Positions 27,657 to 36,983 are shown, counted from the stretch's first letter. The stretch is DNA of 55,943 bases from JAKPKF01 sp964536135 (GCA_964536135.1 CAZHVM010000003.1:1-55943); one strand, 5' to 3'. The notes: generated by a model not told the origin, from the sequence alone. Made by a program: numbers and translations.

Positions 27657-27685
27657 TATTTTAAGGATGAAAAATCTATGAATGA

Positions 27686-27694
27686 TGGTATAAT
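27686..27694 (+). promoter_or_regulatory. Extended -10 box before secA
   Basis: TGGTATAAT is an exact extended -10 and is followed by eight bases and the secA ATG at 27703. Transcription would start at or one base before the start codon, leaving no room for a ribosome binding site. Confidence 0.6.
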
Positions 27695-27702
27695 CAAAGT
27701 CA

Positions 27703-30621
27703 ATGATCAAATTCCTTGAGGGTCTTTTTGACTCAAACGAAAAACAACTTAAAAAGATTCAACCATTAGTAGAGAAGATCAACGGATACGAGGATGAAAT
27801 GTCTAAACTCTCTGAAGATGAACTAAGAGCTAAAACAGAGGAATTTCGCAAAAAGATATTTGTAGATTTAGATACCTGTAGAACAGATTTCATAACCCAA
27901 AAAGAATCCATCCTCAAAGAAGAATTAGACAAAGAGAAAAGAAGACTCTACGAAATACTCCCTGAAGCATTTGCAGTAGTAAGAGAAGCTTCCAAAAGAG
28001 TAGCAAACCACAGACATTTTGACGTTCAACTTACCGCAGGTTATGTACTCTTTGACAACAAAGTTGCTGAACTCTTCACAGGAGAGGGAAAAACTCTTGC
28101 AGCAAATCTTCCCTTGTATCTCTACGGTATAACCGGAAGAGGTGCACACCTAGTTACAGTAAACGACTACCTTGCAAGAAGAGATGCAGAATGGACTGGT
28201 CATATACTTAACGCACTTGGAATGAGTGTGGGAGCAATTAACTCTGGTAAACAGTACAGATTCATAACAGACGAAGAAGCACTTAAACTGAAAGGAGACG
28301 ACGCAAAGAAATTAATAAAAGAACGAGATGAAAAAGTAAAAGCTTCTGGAAGATTGAAATACGACCATATGAGTGGAGTAAACCTTTTGGAATGCTCTAA
28401 GCAAGAAGCATACGGTTGTGATGTTGTTTACGGTACAAACAATGAATTTGGTTTTGACTATCTAAGAGACAACATGGCTAGAACAAAAGAAGAGAGAGTC
28501 CAGGGACCAAAATATTTTGTAATTGTAGACGAAGCAGACTCCATCCTCATAGATGAAGCTAGAACACCCTTAATCATTTCTACCAGTGCTCAAACTGCAA
28601 ACGATCTTTACAAAAGATTCGCTTCTCTTGCTAGCTCACTTCAAAAAGAAAAACATTATGCTGTAGATGAGAAAGCCCATGCAGTATCTCTTACAGATGA
28701 TGGTATAGATGCAGTAGAGAAAGCACTTGGAGTTAAAAATATCTACGAAGATGCACAGCTTACATACCATTTAGATAATGCACTTAAAGCAAAAGAACTT
28801 TATCAACTAGATGATGAATACATGATTAGAAATGGTGAAATCCTCATAGTCGATGAATTTACAGGAAGAGCCATGGAAGGAAGAAGATACAGTGAAGGAC
28901 TCCACCAGGCCATAGAAGCAAAAGAGGGTGTAGAAGTTAAGAGAGAATCCAGAACCATGGCGACCATTACACTTCAAAATTTCTTCAGACTTTACAAATA
29001 TCTCTCAGGAATGACAGGAACTGCACTTACTGAGGCAGAAGAATTCTCTTCCATCTACAAGCTAGATACAATCGTTGTACCTCCAAACAAACCAATCATT
29101 AGAGAAGATTACAACGATGTTGTTTACAGAAGCCAAGAAGGGAAATTCAAGGCCATAGTTGAAGATATTAAAGAGCATCATGCAAAGGGACAACCAATAC
29201 TTGTAGGTACAACATCTGTAGAAAAGTCAGAAATGCTCTCAAGCATGCTTTCTAAAGAAGGAATTAAACACAATGTCCTTAATGCAAAACAACATGAAAG
29301 AGAAGCAATTGTAGTTGCAGAAGCTGGACAAAAAGATTCTGTAACCATAGCTACAAATATGGCAGGAAGAGGTACAGACATTGCACTGGGAGATGGTGTA
29401 AAAGAAGTAGGAGGCCTGTATGTAATCGGTTCTGAAAGGCATGAATCTAGAAGAATAGATAACCAGCTAAGAGGAAGATCTGGAAGACAGGGAGACCCGG
29501 GTGAATCTAGATTCTTTGTATCTTTTGAAGATGAACTAATGAGACTCTTTGGTGGAGACAGGATGCAACTAATGATGACCCAAGTGGGCATGGATGATGA
29601 TATGCCAATTTCCATTGGAATACTTGGTAAAACCATAGAGAATGCACAGAAGAAAGTAGAATCACGTAACTATGACATCCGAAAAAATCTTGTACAGTAC
29701 GACGATGTTCTTAACCAGCAAAGAGAAATAATATATACCTTACGAAGAAAGATCCTAGATATTGAACTAAAAACAGATTTCAATGTTACAGACAAAACCC
29801 TTAAAGAAGATTTAGATATTGTTCTAAATGCAGATATTGAAGGAATGCAAGATGCTCTAGATTCTCTAGCACTAAACAGAGAAGATACATGGGAGATAGA
29901 GATACTAGATAACCTAACCTTCATTCTTTCTCCTCTTGAGAAATGGATTCTTAAGAAAGAATTTGAATATGTAGATTTCCTGCAAGCATCCCAACTTGAA
30001 GATGATATGAAGATATCAAATGTTGAGGAGAAGAAGATATACCAGCAAGTTATGAACCTTCTAACCGATGAAACATTTGAATCTGCAGTGAAGAAAATGG
30101 GTTTCAAAACATCCGTAGAGATGTTTAAAGACTTAGAAAAGAAAACGAATGTAGAACAGGCAGTACAACTAAAAAAGCTCATCCTTGTCTCCTTTATTCT
30201 TCATATCTATGCCATAGGAGTAGAACCAATGAAAGCACTGTCCAGATTACTCCTTTTAGAAGCATTCGATAGATTTTGGATGGAACATTTGGATACTATG
30301 ACCGACCTTAGGGAGGGTATATCTTTGCGTAACCTTGCTCAAAGAGATCCTCTTGTAGAGTACAAAAACGAGGGCTTTAGAATGTTCGATGACATGCTCA
30401 AGAAAGTAGATGAATCGATAGTAACAAGGTTTTTTAAGGTCAGATTAGTAAAAAGAGAAGAACAGGTACCTGTTAAAGTTAATACAGATGAAGACAAAAG
30501 ACCAGGCAATGTAGGAAAACAAAAAACTATTAAAAAGAACAAGAAAGTTGGTCGTAACGACCTCTGTCCTTGTGGTAGTGGGAAAAAATACAAGAAATGT
30601 TGCTTCCCTAAATATGACTAA
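27703..30621 (+). CDS. secA: Preprotein translocase ATPase SecA
   Basis: A 972-residue SecA, the motor that pushes unfolded proteins through SecYEG. It shows Walker A FTGEGKTLAA near 127, YGTNNEFGFDYLRDNM near 247, the DEAD-type VDEADSILIDEARTPLI near 275, TNMAGRGTDIALG near 550 and GSERHESRRIDNQLRGRSGRQGDPG near 575. The C-terminus carries the zinc-binding SEC-C motif, CPCGSGKKYKKCC. It is about 70-130 residues longer than common SecA. Extra residues lie between the first nucleotide-binding segments (about 190-235, rich in Lys and Asp) and near the wing region. The gene is monocistronic, with its own leaderless promoter. Confidence 0.98.
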   Translation: MIKFLEGLFDSNEKQLKKIQPLVEKINGYEDEMSKLSEDELRAKTEEFRKKIFVDLDTCRTDFITQKESILKEELDKEKRRLYEILPEAFAVVREASKRVANHRHFDVQLTAGYVLFDNKVAELFTGEGKTLAANLPLYLYGITGRGAHLVTVNDYLARRDAEWTGHILNALGMSVGAINSGKQYRFITDEEALKLKGDDAKKLIKERDEKVKASGRLKYDHMSGVNLLECSKQEAYGCDVVYGTNNEFGFDYLRDNMARTKEERVQGPKYFVIVDEADSILIDEARTPLIISTSAQTANDLYKRFASLASSLQKEKHYAVDEKAHAVSLTDDGIDAVEKALGVKNIYEDAQLTYHLDNALKAKELYQLDDEYMIRNGEILIVDEFTGRAMEGRRYSEGLHQAIEAKEGVEVKRESRTMATITLQNFFRLYKYLSGMTGTALTEAEEFSSIYKLDTIVVPPNKPIIREDYNDVVYRSQEGKFKAIVEDIKEHHAKGQPILVGTTSVEKSEMLSSMLSKEGIKHNVLNAKQHEREAIVVAEAGQKDSVTIATNMAGRGTDIALGDGVKEVGGLYVIGSERHESRRIDNQLRGRSGRQGDPGESRFFVSFEDELMRLFGGDRMQLMMTQVGMDDDMPISIGILGKTIENAQKKVESRNYDIRKNLVQYDDVLNQQREIIYTLRRKILDIELKTDFNVTDKTLKEDLDIVLNADIEGMQDALDSLALNREDTWEIEILDNLTFILSPLEKWILKKEFEYVDFLQASQLEDDMKISNVEEKKIYQQVMNLLTDETFESAVKKMGFKTSVEMFKDLEKKTNVEQAVQLKKLILVSFILHIYAIGVEPMKALSRLLLLEAFDRFWMEHLDTMTDLREGISLRNLAQRDPLVEYKNEGFRMFDDMLKKVDESIVTRFFKVRLVKREEQVPVKVNTDEDKRPGNVGKQKTIKKNKKVGRNDLCPCGSGKKYKKCCFPKYD

Positions 30622-30642
30622 AATAGTATCTCTATGGGTTTA

Positions 30643-30670
30643 TTGACACTTTTAGGCTAAACAATATACT
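30643..30670 (+). promoter_or_regulatory. Sigma70 promoter before the zinc-ribbon gene
   Basis: TTGACA (30643-30648), a 16-base spacer and TATACT (30665-30670). The transcript would start near 30677, 24 bases before the ATG at 30701. A second -10 candidate, TATTAT (30688-30693), lies seven bases before the ATG and would give a leaderless form. Confidence 0.6.
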
Positions 30671-30700
30671 ATTCAATAGTACCAATTTATTATTATACCA

Positions 30701-31210
30701 ATGGCAAACCCTACAAAGAAGAAAAACGATGAGCTAATTCCACAAAGAAAGAGTGTACATGTCGTTTTCTTTTCATGCGCAGATTGTGGGGAAGAGGTAG
30801 ATGAAATCAAGATATGTCCAGAGTGTGGAAAGCCAATGAAGGTTATTAATGTGGTAGAGAAATTCGGAGAAGATGCAGAGAGATATCTTGAAAAGGCTGT
30901 ACCACTAAAGAAAAATGGTAATGAAGAGGAAGAAGAGGAGTATGTATCCATAGACAAAGAAGAACCCAATATCATCCTCATGGGTGGAGATGAAGATATT
31001 GCCAGTGATGGAGGTATAGATCCAAGCAAAGATGATGGTGAAGGCCTAGATGTTATATTCCCAGATGATGATCATGATGATTCTGTTCCTAAACCAGAAG
31101 TTCCTGTAGATGAAGAACTCTCAAAAGCACTTGAGCAGTTAGACTCTGAAGAAGAAGATGTTTCTGCGGAAGATTTTGGATTTGATGGAGAGGATATTCC
31201 CGAGCTATAA
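30701..31210 (+). CDS. Acidic protein with zinc ribbon, unknown function
   Basis: A 169-residue protein with a basic N-terminus, then Cys26-x2-Cys29 and Cys39-x2-Cys42 (CADCG, CPECG) forming a zinc ribbon. The remaining 120 residues are strongly acidic and low in complexity (runs of Glu and Asp such as NEEEEEEYVSID and PDDDHDDS), so largely disordered. No enzyme motif is visible. It could be an RNA-polymerase-associated or ribosome-associated factor, but nothing in the sequence decides this. The stop codon is embedded in the TATAAT that precedes the next gene. Confidence 0.7.
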   Translation: MANPTKKKNDELIPQRKSVHVVFFSCADCGEEVDEIKICPECGKPMKVINVVEKFGEDAERYLEKAVPLKKNGNEEEEEEYVSIDKEEPNIILMGGDEDIASDGGIDPSKDDGEGLDVIFPDDDHDDSVPKPEVPVDEELSKALEQLDSEEEDVSAEDFGFDGEDIPEL

Positions 31211-31211
31211 T
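31206..31211 (+). promoter_or_regulatory. -10 box overlapping a stop codon
   Basis: TATAAT contains the TAA stop of the zinc-ribbon gene and is followed by five bases and the ATG at 31217. It may start a leaderless transcript of the glycosyltransferase-recO operon. Confidence 0.4.
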
Positions 31212-31216
31212 GGCTC

Positions 31217-32404
31217 ATGTATAAACTAGAAAAACTTTTTCCTAAGGTAGCAATTGTAGCAGATCAGATGACTTCGTATGGTGGGGCAGATTCAGAACTT
31301 CTTTCAATGTTAAAAATTCTTCCTCATGCAGATATATTCACCGTACTCTTTGACAAGAAGAAATATCCTCAGATTAAAAACAGAGTGTACACGAGTTTCG
31401 TTCAAAAGATATCTAGATTTTTTCCGAAAGGATTTTCAAGACATCTTAAGATATTTACACCCCTAGCATACGAGAGTTTTAACTTTGATGGATATGATCT
31501 TGTAATCAGTATATCTGCAGGCCCTGCAAAAGGAGTAATTACTGGAATATACCAACCTCACGTAGCGATGGTTATGACCCCTCCAAGAAGCCTTTGGGAT
31601 AATGAACTCAATGTGAGAGGATCGAAGCTTAAATGGCTTTACAAGCCTCTTTCGAGGGTGTTAAACACTCGTCTTAGGATATGGGATTGGAGTATATCTA
31701 GAAGAGTAGATTACTGGAGTGCAAATTCCAAATATGTTGCTCAAAAAATACAAAAAATATATCGTAAGGAAGCCACAGTAATATATCCTGGAATAATCAA
31801 AAAGAATTACAAGAAAGTAGATGTAAAAAAGCTCTACAATCTTCCTAAGAAATTTGCTCTTGTTGTATCCAGACTCTACGACTACAAAAGAATAGATTGG
31901 GCAATCAATGCATGCAAGAAAACAGACATAAACCTTATCATAATTGGAGAGGGGCCAGATCTGGGATATCTTACAAGAATAGCTAAGAAAGACAAAAGGA
32001 TTACTTTCTTAGGTTTTGTTTCAGATCCTGATAGAGATTCTTTCTTTAAAGAAGCAGAAGTGTTGCTTTTCTGTGGAGTAGAGGATTTTGGATTAGTGCC
32101 AGTAGAGGCAATGTCACAAGGGACTCCAGTTTTAGCATTTAGAGAAGGTGGAGTATTAGAAACAGTAAAAGGGGGAGTAACGGGAGAATTTTTCAGAGAT
32201 GAAGAAGAATTATCTAATTTACTTAAGGATTTTGACAAAAGAAGATATAATGAACAAAAGATAATTTCTCAAGCAGAGAAATTTACTGAAGCGAAGTTCT
32301 TAAATAATCTTGAAAAATTCTTAATAAATGTCTCCAAGGAAGAAAAAAAGAAATATCCCGGAAGAAAGTCTCAGGGTAGCAGTTGTAGCAGAACCACTTT
32401 TTAA
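31217..32404 (+). CDS. GT4 glycosyltransferase (WbaZ-like), first of a tandem pair
   Basis: A 395-residue GT-B glycosyltransferase. It begins KVAIVADQMTSYGGADSELLSML and has YDLVISISAGPAKGVITG and PHVAMVMTPPRSLWDNEL, which belong to the WbaZ/mannosyltransferase-like group. The second domain has FALVVSRLYDYKRIDWAI near 213, IIGEGPDLGYL, and the donor site VLLFCGVEDFGLVPVEAMSQGTPVLAF near 278-305. The last 26 residues, rich in Lys and Ser, are read through the start of the next gene (77-base overlap) and look like a tail without structure. The next gene is a paralogue. Confidence 0.9.
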   Translation: MYKLEKLFPKVAIVADQMTSYGGADSELLSMLKILPHADIFTVLFDKKKYPQIKNRVYTSFVQKISRFFPKGFSRHLKIFTPLAYESFNFDGYDLVISISAGPAKGVITGIYQPHVAMVMTPPRSLWDNELNVRGSKLKWLYKPLSRVLNTRLRIWDWSISRRVDYWSANSKYVAQKIQKIYRKEATVIYPGIIKKNYKKVDVKKLYNLPKKFALVVSRLYDYKRIDWAINACKKTDINLIIIGEGPDLGYLTRIAKKDKRITFLGFVSDPDRDSFFKEAEVLLFCGVEDFGLVPVEAMSQGTPVLAFREGGVLETVKGGVTGEFFRDEEELSNLLKDFDKRRYNEQKIISQAEKFTEAKFLNNLEKFLINVSKEEKKKYPGRKSQGSSCSRTTF

Positions 32405-33503
32405 ACATGGAGGTGCAGAGGTGCATCTAAGATATATCATAAAAGCATTCCCAAACTGTGAAGTGTATACAGCCTACTATGACAAGAAATTTGTTAAAGA
32501 ATTTTTTGGAGATATTAAAATACATCACTCATTCATGCAGTATCTGCCAAAGAAATTTCAATTTAGACAGCTTTATCTTCTCTTCCACCCATGGGCCTAC
32601 AGGAGTTTCAAGCTAAAAGGATACGAAGCGATAGTCTCCCTCTCCATAGCATTTGCTAAATTTGCTCATGCCAAAGGTGTAAAACACATAGATCTTTGTA
32701 TGACACCTCCTAAATTCTTCTGGGAGAAAGAAGGTAGAAGTATTAAGAGTGAGAGTCAATATACAGGTATAAATAAATCTCTTTTCAAATTCTACAGCTT
32801 CTTCATGGATACCTTCTTAGAAAGACTCTGGCAAAGATGGGATAAACAAGCTGCTACCAAATGTGACAAGATTGTTGCCAATTCTAAAGTGGTACAGAAG
32901 AGAATTAAGAAATATTATGGATTAGAATCGGATGTAATATACCCTCCAGTAGAAGTAAAAATGATACAGTCTTTCAAAAAGATGAACAGAAAAGAGAATT
33001 GGTTCCTGTATATGGGTAGAGTTGAAACATACAAAGGAGTAGATCTAGCAATTAAAGCATGTGCTATGGCAGACGTCCCTCTCAAAATTGGTGGAACAGG
33101 AGACCATCTAGAACAGATGCAGGAGTTAGTTAAGAACATGAACAAGAAAGGATTAATTAAATTCCTGGGATACATCTCAGATGAAGAAAAGATTAATCTT
33201 CTTTCCAGGTGTAGAGCCTTAATATTCCCTGTTCGTAATGAAGATTTCGGAATAATCCCTGTAGAAGCAAACGCAGCAGGTACACCAGTCATTGCATACA
33301 GAGAGGGTGGTGTTCTGGAAACAATATCTGAGAATAATCCAAAGACTGGAATATTCTTTGAAAAGTATGATGCAGAAACTCTGGCAGAAGTAATTAAAAA
33401 ATTTAAAGATTCATCATACGATCCAGATAATTGTAGAAAACAGGCAGATAATTTCGCTGCAGAAATCTTTATGTACAAACTAAGAAACTATGTTAAAGAG
33501 TAG
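32328..33503 (+). CDS. GT4 glycosyltransferase (WbaZ-like), second of a tandem pair
   Basis: A 391-residue GT-B glycosyltransferase, paralogous to the preceding protein. Equivalent blocks are VAVVAEPLFKHGGAEVHLRYI, YEAIVSLSIAFAKFAHAKG, DLCMTPPKFFWEKEG, WFLYMGRVETYKGVDLAI and ALIFPVRNEDFGIIPVEANAAGTPVIAY. The first ten residues are very basic. The start at 32328 overlaps the previous gene by 77 bases, and no later ATG keeps the first strand. Two consecutive related transferases usually add similar sugars in sequence after the initiating transferase, which is the next gene here. Confidence 0.9.
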   Translation: MSPRKKKRNIPEESLRVAVVAEPLFKHGGAEVHLRYIIKAFPNCEVYTAYYDKKFVKEFFGDIKIHHSFMQYLPKKFQFRQLYLLFHPWAYRSFKLKGYEAIVSLSIAFAKFAHAKGVKHIDLCMTPPKFFWEKEGRSIKSESQYTGINKSLFKFYSFFMDTFLERLWQRWDKQAATKCDKIVANSKVVQKRIKKYYGLESDVIYPPVEVKMIQSFKKMNRKENWFLYMGRVETYKGVDLAIKACAMADVPLKIGGTGDHLEQMQELVKNMNKKGLIKFLGYISDEEKINLLSRCRALIFPVRNEDFGIIPVEANAAGTPVIAYREGGVLETISENNPKTGIFFEKYDAETLAEVIKKFKDSSYDPDNCRKQADNFAAEIFMYKLRNYVKE

Positions 33504-34134
33504 TATAAAAAGAATCCTCGACATACTGTTTTCGGCTGTTGTATTAATTGCTTTACTCCCATTCTTACTCATTTGTTCACTTACTATATTTCTAACCGAC
33601 AGAAAAGAGATATTTGTTAAAGAGCCACTTCGTCTTGGTAAGAAAGGTGAATTTAAAATGTATAAATTTAGAACCATGATTCCTAATGCACACAATGAAA
33701 TGGTGAAAAATCCAAAGTACAAAGAATTAAAAAAGAAATGGCAAGGTAATGATGGAAAATTGAAACTCTTGGAGGACCCAAGAATAACTAAGTTTGGGAA
33801 AATACTGAGAAAAACAGATATAGATGAATTACCACAGTTTCTGAATGTCCTCAAAGGAGAGATGTCTGTAGTAGGGCCAAGACCGATGTATCAAGAAGAG
33901 GTAGATAGATATATCAGGAAGAATCCAAAAGGGGAGAAATATATAAAACAAATACTGAAAGTTTCCCCAGGTATTACTGGAATATGGCAGGTATCTGGTA
34001 GAAACGATATTTCTTTTGAAAAAAGAATTCTTCTAGATTTTAAATATTCAAAGGAGATTAACCTTGTAAGAGATTTAAAGATATTAGTTAAAACACCCTA
34101 TGTTGTTTTAACTAGAAAAGGAGCATATGAATAG
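33490..34134 (+). CDS. Initiating sugar-phosphate transferase (polyprenyl-phosphate, WcaJ/PglC type)
   Basis: A 214-residue monotopic phosphoglycosyltransferase of the bacterial sugar transferase family. It has the reentrant hydrophobic helix ILDILFSAVVLIALLPFLLIC at 9-29 (long run shortened here to residues 9-28), KMYKFRTMIPNA near 55, the catalytic Asp-Glu in DIDELPQFLNVLKGEMSVVG near 115, GPRPMYQEEV and PGITGIWQVSGRND. It puts the first sugar phosphate on undecaprenyl phosphate. The main island at 125-24286 lacks such an enzyme, so this one may serve it. It overlaps the GT4 gene by 14 bases and recO by 8. Confidence 0.9.
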   Translation: MLKSSIKRILDILFSAVVLIALLPFLLICSLTIFLTDRKEIFVKEPLRLGKKGEFKMYKFRTMIPNAHNEMVKNPKYKELKKKWQGNDGKLKLLEDPRITKFGKILRKTDIDELPQFLNVLKGEMSVVGPRPMYQEEVDRYIRKNPKGEKYIKQILKVSPGITGIWQVSGRNDISFEKRILLDFKYSKEINLVRDLKILVKTPYVVLTRKGAYE

Positions 34135-34735
34135 AGATACTGTTACAGTCATAAAATCAATTAATTACTCTGAAGCAGATAAAATTCTTACTGTATTTGG
34201 AAGGGGGTTTGGGAAATTCTCTCTGTTTGCCAAAGGAATTAGAAAGATAAACAGTAAGAATAGAGGAAATATGCAAACACTTTGTACTAGTGACATAGCT
34301 TTCTATCAAGGAAAAGGGATGCCTGTTCTTACAGAATCCGTTCTAATTCGAAGTTTAGATATGGATAAACTTCAGGTTAAAAATATTGAAAGAGTTCTCT
34401 TCATCTTAAACAAATTCCTCCAAGAGTATGATCCGTACCCAAGTATTTTTGACGGATTACAATCTTTGCTTAAACGAGATGGAGATTTGGAAGCTACAAA
34501 CAAACTAAGAATTAAGATACTCAAAGATATGGGATTTCTCTCAGATTTCTCTTCTTGTTCACTTTGTGGGAGTAAAGATGATCTTAAATATTTAGATACT
34601 ACAAGTTTTGCTCTGGTATGCAAAAACTGTTACAGTAAAGGTAACGGAAAACCTTTAGGAGAAAAGCCGTATTCATCTAAAATACTTACCGATTCTCTAG
34701 ATCGGTATGTAAGGAGAATAGTTGAGGAAATATAA
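34127..34735 (+). CDS. recO: DNA repair protein RecO
   Basis: A 202-residue RecO. The N-terminal OB fold begins TVTVIKSINYSEADKILTVFGRGFGKFSLFAKGIRK, the usual RecO opening. A helical middle follows, and a zinc finger CSLCG ... CKNCYSKGNG lies at about 144-172. RecO anneals DNA strands and helps load RecA in RecFOR repair. It is shorter than common RecO (about 240), mostly at the C-terminus. An AAGGAG is present three bases before the ATG, one of few Shine-Dalgarno-like sites here. It overlaps the preceding transferase by 8 bases and the next gene by one (TAATG). Confidence 0.9.
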   Translation: MNRDTVTVIKSINYSEADKILTVFGRGFGKFSLFAKGIRKINSKNRGNMQTLCTSDIAFYQGKGMPVLTESVLIRSLDMDKLQVKNIERVLFILNKFLQEYDPYPSIFDGLQSLLKRDGDLEATNKLRIKILKDMGFLSDFSSCSLCGSKDDLKYLDTTSFALVCKNCYSKGNGKPLGEKPYSSKILTDSLDRYVRRIVEEI

Positions 34736-36861
34736 TGAATATAAAAACTGCCTTAAAATTTTTGCTTACTTTTTTTTGTCTTTTTGTACCCTTTGGTTTT
34801 GTCAATGCAACAGATCTTCCAGAGCAGGATTTTGGTGTAAATGTAAATGCAAATATTAATGTGGATCTGTATTCTCAGTTAAGCATAAGTCCCATATCTG
34901 TAGAGATAAAAGAGAGCTCTCAGGTATCTTTGGATATTGTAGATAGTCTGAATAATCCAAAAGCAAACAGACAGATACAAATATACATTAACGGCTCATC
35001 TCTTGGAGTAACAATCACTCAACCATCACTTACAGATTTACTTGGTCATACCGTTGGTTATGTTAAATCCTCAATAGCAGGATCTTACGAAGTATGTGCA
35101 AGAGATGTAACAGAGTCTTTGGACATTGAAATACTAGATTGTGAGGTATTGTATGTGACACCAGTTCCAGTTCCAACAGTATTTGCAGAACCGCCATACA
35201 ATATTGGGACTAAAAACACGATTCTGTGGAGTACTGCTGGGAGTGGAATATATACATACTTTGCACAGGTTAGTACTAAAGCAGACTTTTCAACAATATA
35301 TGATGACAGTGGTTGGATAGGGGCAATGGGTTATGAATTTGAAAATTTAAAAAATGGCCAGATATATTTCTACAGAGTAAAAGCAAAGAACTCTTTCGGA
35401 GGAGAGAGTGCTTGGTCTAATTCGGTTTTTTCAGTACAAGATTCTCAAAAGCCAGAGATTGTACTTCTCAGTGTTAGTAGTCTTGGAGACAATACTATGG
35501 AAGATTGGGATCCAAATGATGAAATAATAATTCGCATGAGAGTTAAGGATAACATTACAGTAGCTAGTAAGAACTTTTGGTGTGTTTTAAATAATGATTC
35601 TCCAGATGACTGTAAGGATAGTGAGAGTACAGTTGGAGATATTTGGGAAGTAAGAATTAAATTGGGAGATTTAGAGCAAGATAACCATGGATATTTACTG
35701 GAAGAATATACCTTTTGTGCAGAAGCAGTAGATTCTGTCGGTAATGTAAGAAGAATTTGTAATATTAATCTTTACCTTTTACATACGGAGGGACCAATTC
35801 CTCCTAAGAAAACCCCAATTGACAAGGTTGTAGATAAAGCAAAAGAGATAATAGATGATACTATTGGAAAGATAGAGGTTGAGGATTTAGAGGATATTAC
35901 AGTTACAACGGTTGCTACAAATATTACAATTGGTATTGGTATATTAATTGGTAGTTTCAATTCTATCCCATACTTCATAGTCCAACTTGTTCTTGGCTTA
36001 CTTAGTATTCTTGGATTTAGAAAAAAGGGTCATCCAATTGGATATGTGTATGATTCTGTTACAAAGGAACCAGTATCTCAAGCCATAGTAAGAGTCTTTG
36101 ACAGGAATGGTATATTGGTATGGACGGATGTAACAGATGGTAATGGGTATTTCAGAGGTACGAATTTAAACAAGGGGACATATTCCATAAAGGTAACTGC
36201 AAGGGATTACACTTTTCCATCTAAGATAGTATTTGGTAAAGAGGATTTTCCTTTGGAGAATGTATACCATGGTAAAGAGTTCTCTGTTCGTGATGAGGAG
36301 ATTCCAAATTTCTCCATCCCTATGGATAGGGTAGAGTATGGTGCATTTAGAATATTCTTTGAGAAGATAATTTCGCAGAGTAAGTTTGTATGGAAGAGTT
36401 TGCATGTAATTTTATTTGTTGTTGGTTTACTGTTCTCTTTGTATGCTTTGTATATATCTCAAATATGGTTTAACTATTTAATTGTCGGTATATATATCCC
36501 TGCTCTTGTTTTGTTAGTATTTTCTTTGTTTGGGAAGAAGGGAAAGTACGGAATTGTAAGAAATACAAAGAAGAAGAGATTACAGGGTATAATAGTTGGT
36601 CTTAAGGAAAAAGAATTTGGTAAGTTAGTATCTAAGAGAGTAACAGATCATTTAGGAAGGTATAGGTTTGTGGTAAACAAAGGGGAGTATTCGATAGAGA
36701 TATTAAATAGTGGTATTGCGATAAGTAATTATACTGGATTAGATAGTATTGTAGTGAAAGATAATACCGTTATTGCCAAGGATATTGTTGTAAAAAAGAT
36801 TGTAGAGAATGGCGAGAGGGAGGAAGTAGAAGAGGTGCTAGAACCACTTTCTGAGTTGTAA
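34735..36861 (+). CDS. Large membrane-anchored protein with FN3/Ig-like and carboxypeptidase-regulatory-like domains
   Basis: A 708-residue protein. Residues 1-26 form a signal peptide. An Ig-like region follows (about 40-140), then a fibronectin type III domain (about 150-232, with IYFYRVKAKNSFGGESAWS) and a further Ig-like part with paired cysteines. Hydrophobic segments lie at about 390-425. A carboxypeptidase-regulatory-like domain at 428-500 (GYVYDSVTKEPVSQAIVRV, DGNGYFRGTNLNKGTYSIKV) is followed by two helices at about 555-605. A second such domain, ending with KGEYSIEIL, faces the other side. The mixture suggests an adhesion or scaffold role at the envelope. The start overlaps the recO stop. 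Confidence 0.75.
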   Translation: MNIKTALKFLLTFFCLFVPFGFVNATDLPEQDFGVNVNANINVDLYSQLSISPISVEIKESSQVSLDIVDSLNNPKANRQIQIYINGSSLGVTITQPSLTDLLGHTVGYVKSSIAGSYEVCARDVTESLDIEILDCEVLYVTPVPVPTVFAEPPYNIGTKNTILWSTAGSGIYTYFAQVSTKADFSTIYDDSGWIGAMGYEFENLKNGQIYFYRVKAKNSFGGESAWSNSVFSVQDSQKPEIVLLSVSSLGDNTMEDWDPNDEIIIRMRVKDNITVASKNFWCVLNNDSPDDCKDSESTVGDIWEVRIKLGDLEQDNHGYLLEEYTFCAEAVDSVGNVRRICNINLYLLHTEGPIPPKKTPIDKVVDKAKEIIDDTIGKIEVEDLEDITVTTVATNITIGIGILIGSFNSIPYFIVQLVLGLLSILGFRKKGHPIGYVYDSVTKEPVSQAIVRVFDRNGILVWTDVTDGNGYFRGTNLNKGTYSIKVTARDYTFPSKIVFGKEDFPLENVYHGKEFSVRDEEIPNFSIPMDRVEYGAFRIFFEKIISQSKFVWKSLHVILFVVGLLFSLYALYISQIWFNYLIVGIYIPALVLLVFSLFGKKGKYGIVRNTKKKRLQGIIVGLKEKEFGKLVSKRVTDHLGRYRFVVNKGEYSIEILNSGIAISNYTGLDSIVVKDNTVIAKDIVVKKIVENGEREEVEEVLEPLSEL

Positions 36862-36865
36862 TATA

Positions 36866-36894
36866 TTGAGAAATGGTTAATATAGTGGTATTAT
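36866..36894 (+). promoter_or_regulatory. Promoter of tRNA-Lys
   Basis: TTGAGA (36866-36871), a 17-base spacer and TATTAT (36889-36894) preceded by TGG, an extended -10. Transcription would begin near 36901, ten bases before the mature tRNA. Confidence 0.6.
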
Positions 36895-36910
36895 TCTTCA
36901 GTCCTTTTTA

Positions 36911-36983
36911 GGGCGTATAGCTCAATTGGTAGAGCAAGCGGCTCTTAACCGCTAGGTTCAGGGTTCGAGCCCCTGTACGCTCA
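36911..36983 (+). tRNA. tRNA-Lys (anticodon CUU)
   Basis: A full cloverleaf of 73 bases can be folded. The acceptor stem GGGCGTA pairs with TACGCTC (one G-T pair), the D stem is GCTC/GAGC, and the anticodon stem AGCGG/CCGCT encloses the loop CTCTTAA with CTT at positions 34-36. The variable loop AGGTT is followed by the T arm CAGGG/CCCTG around TTCGAGC. The discriminator is A and no CCA is encoded, so CCA must be added by an enzyme. It reads AAG codons. Confidence 0.95.

Noticed and set aside
29178..30182. Several long minus-strand frames under secA
   Set aside because: They are Ser-rich shadows of the secA sequence with no motif or start signal.
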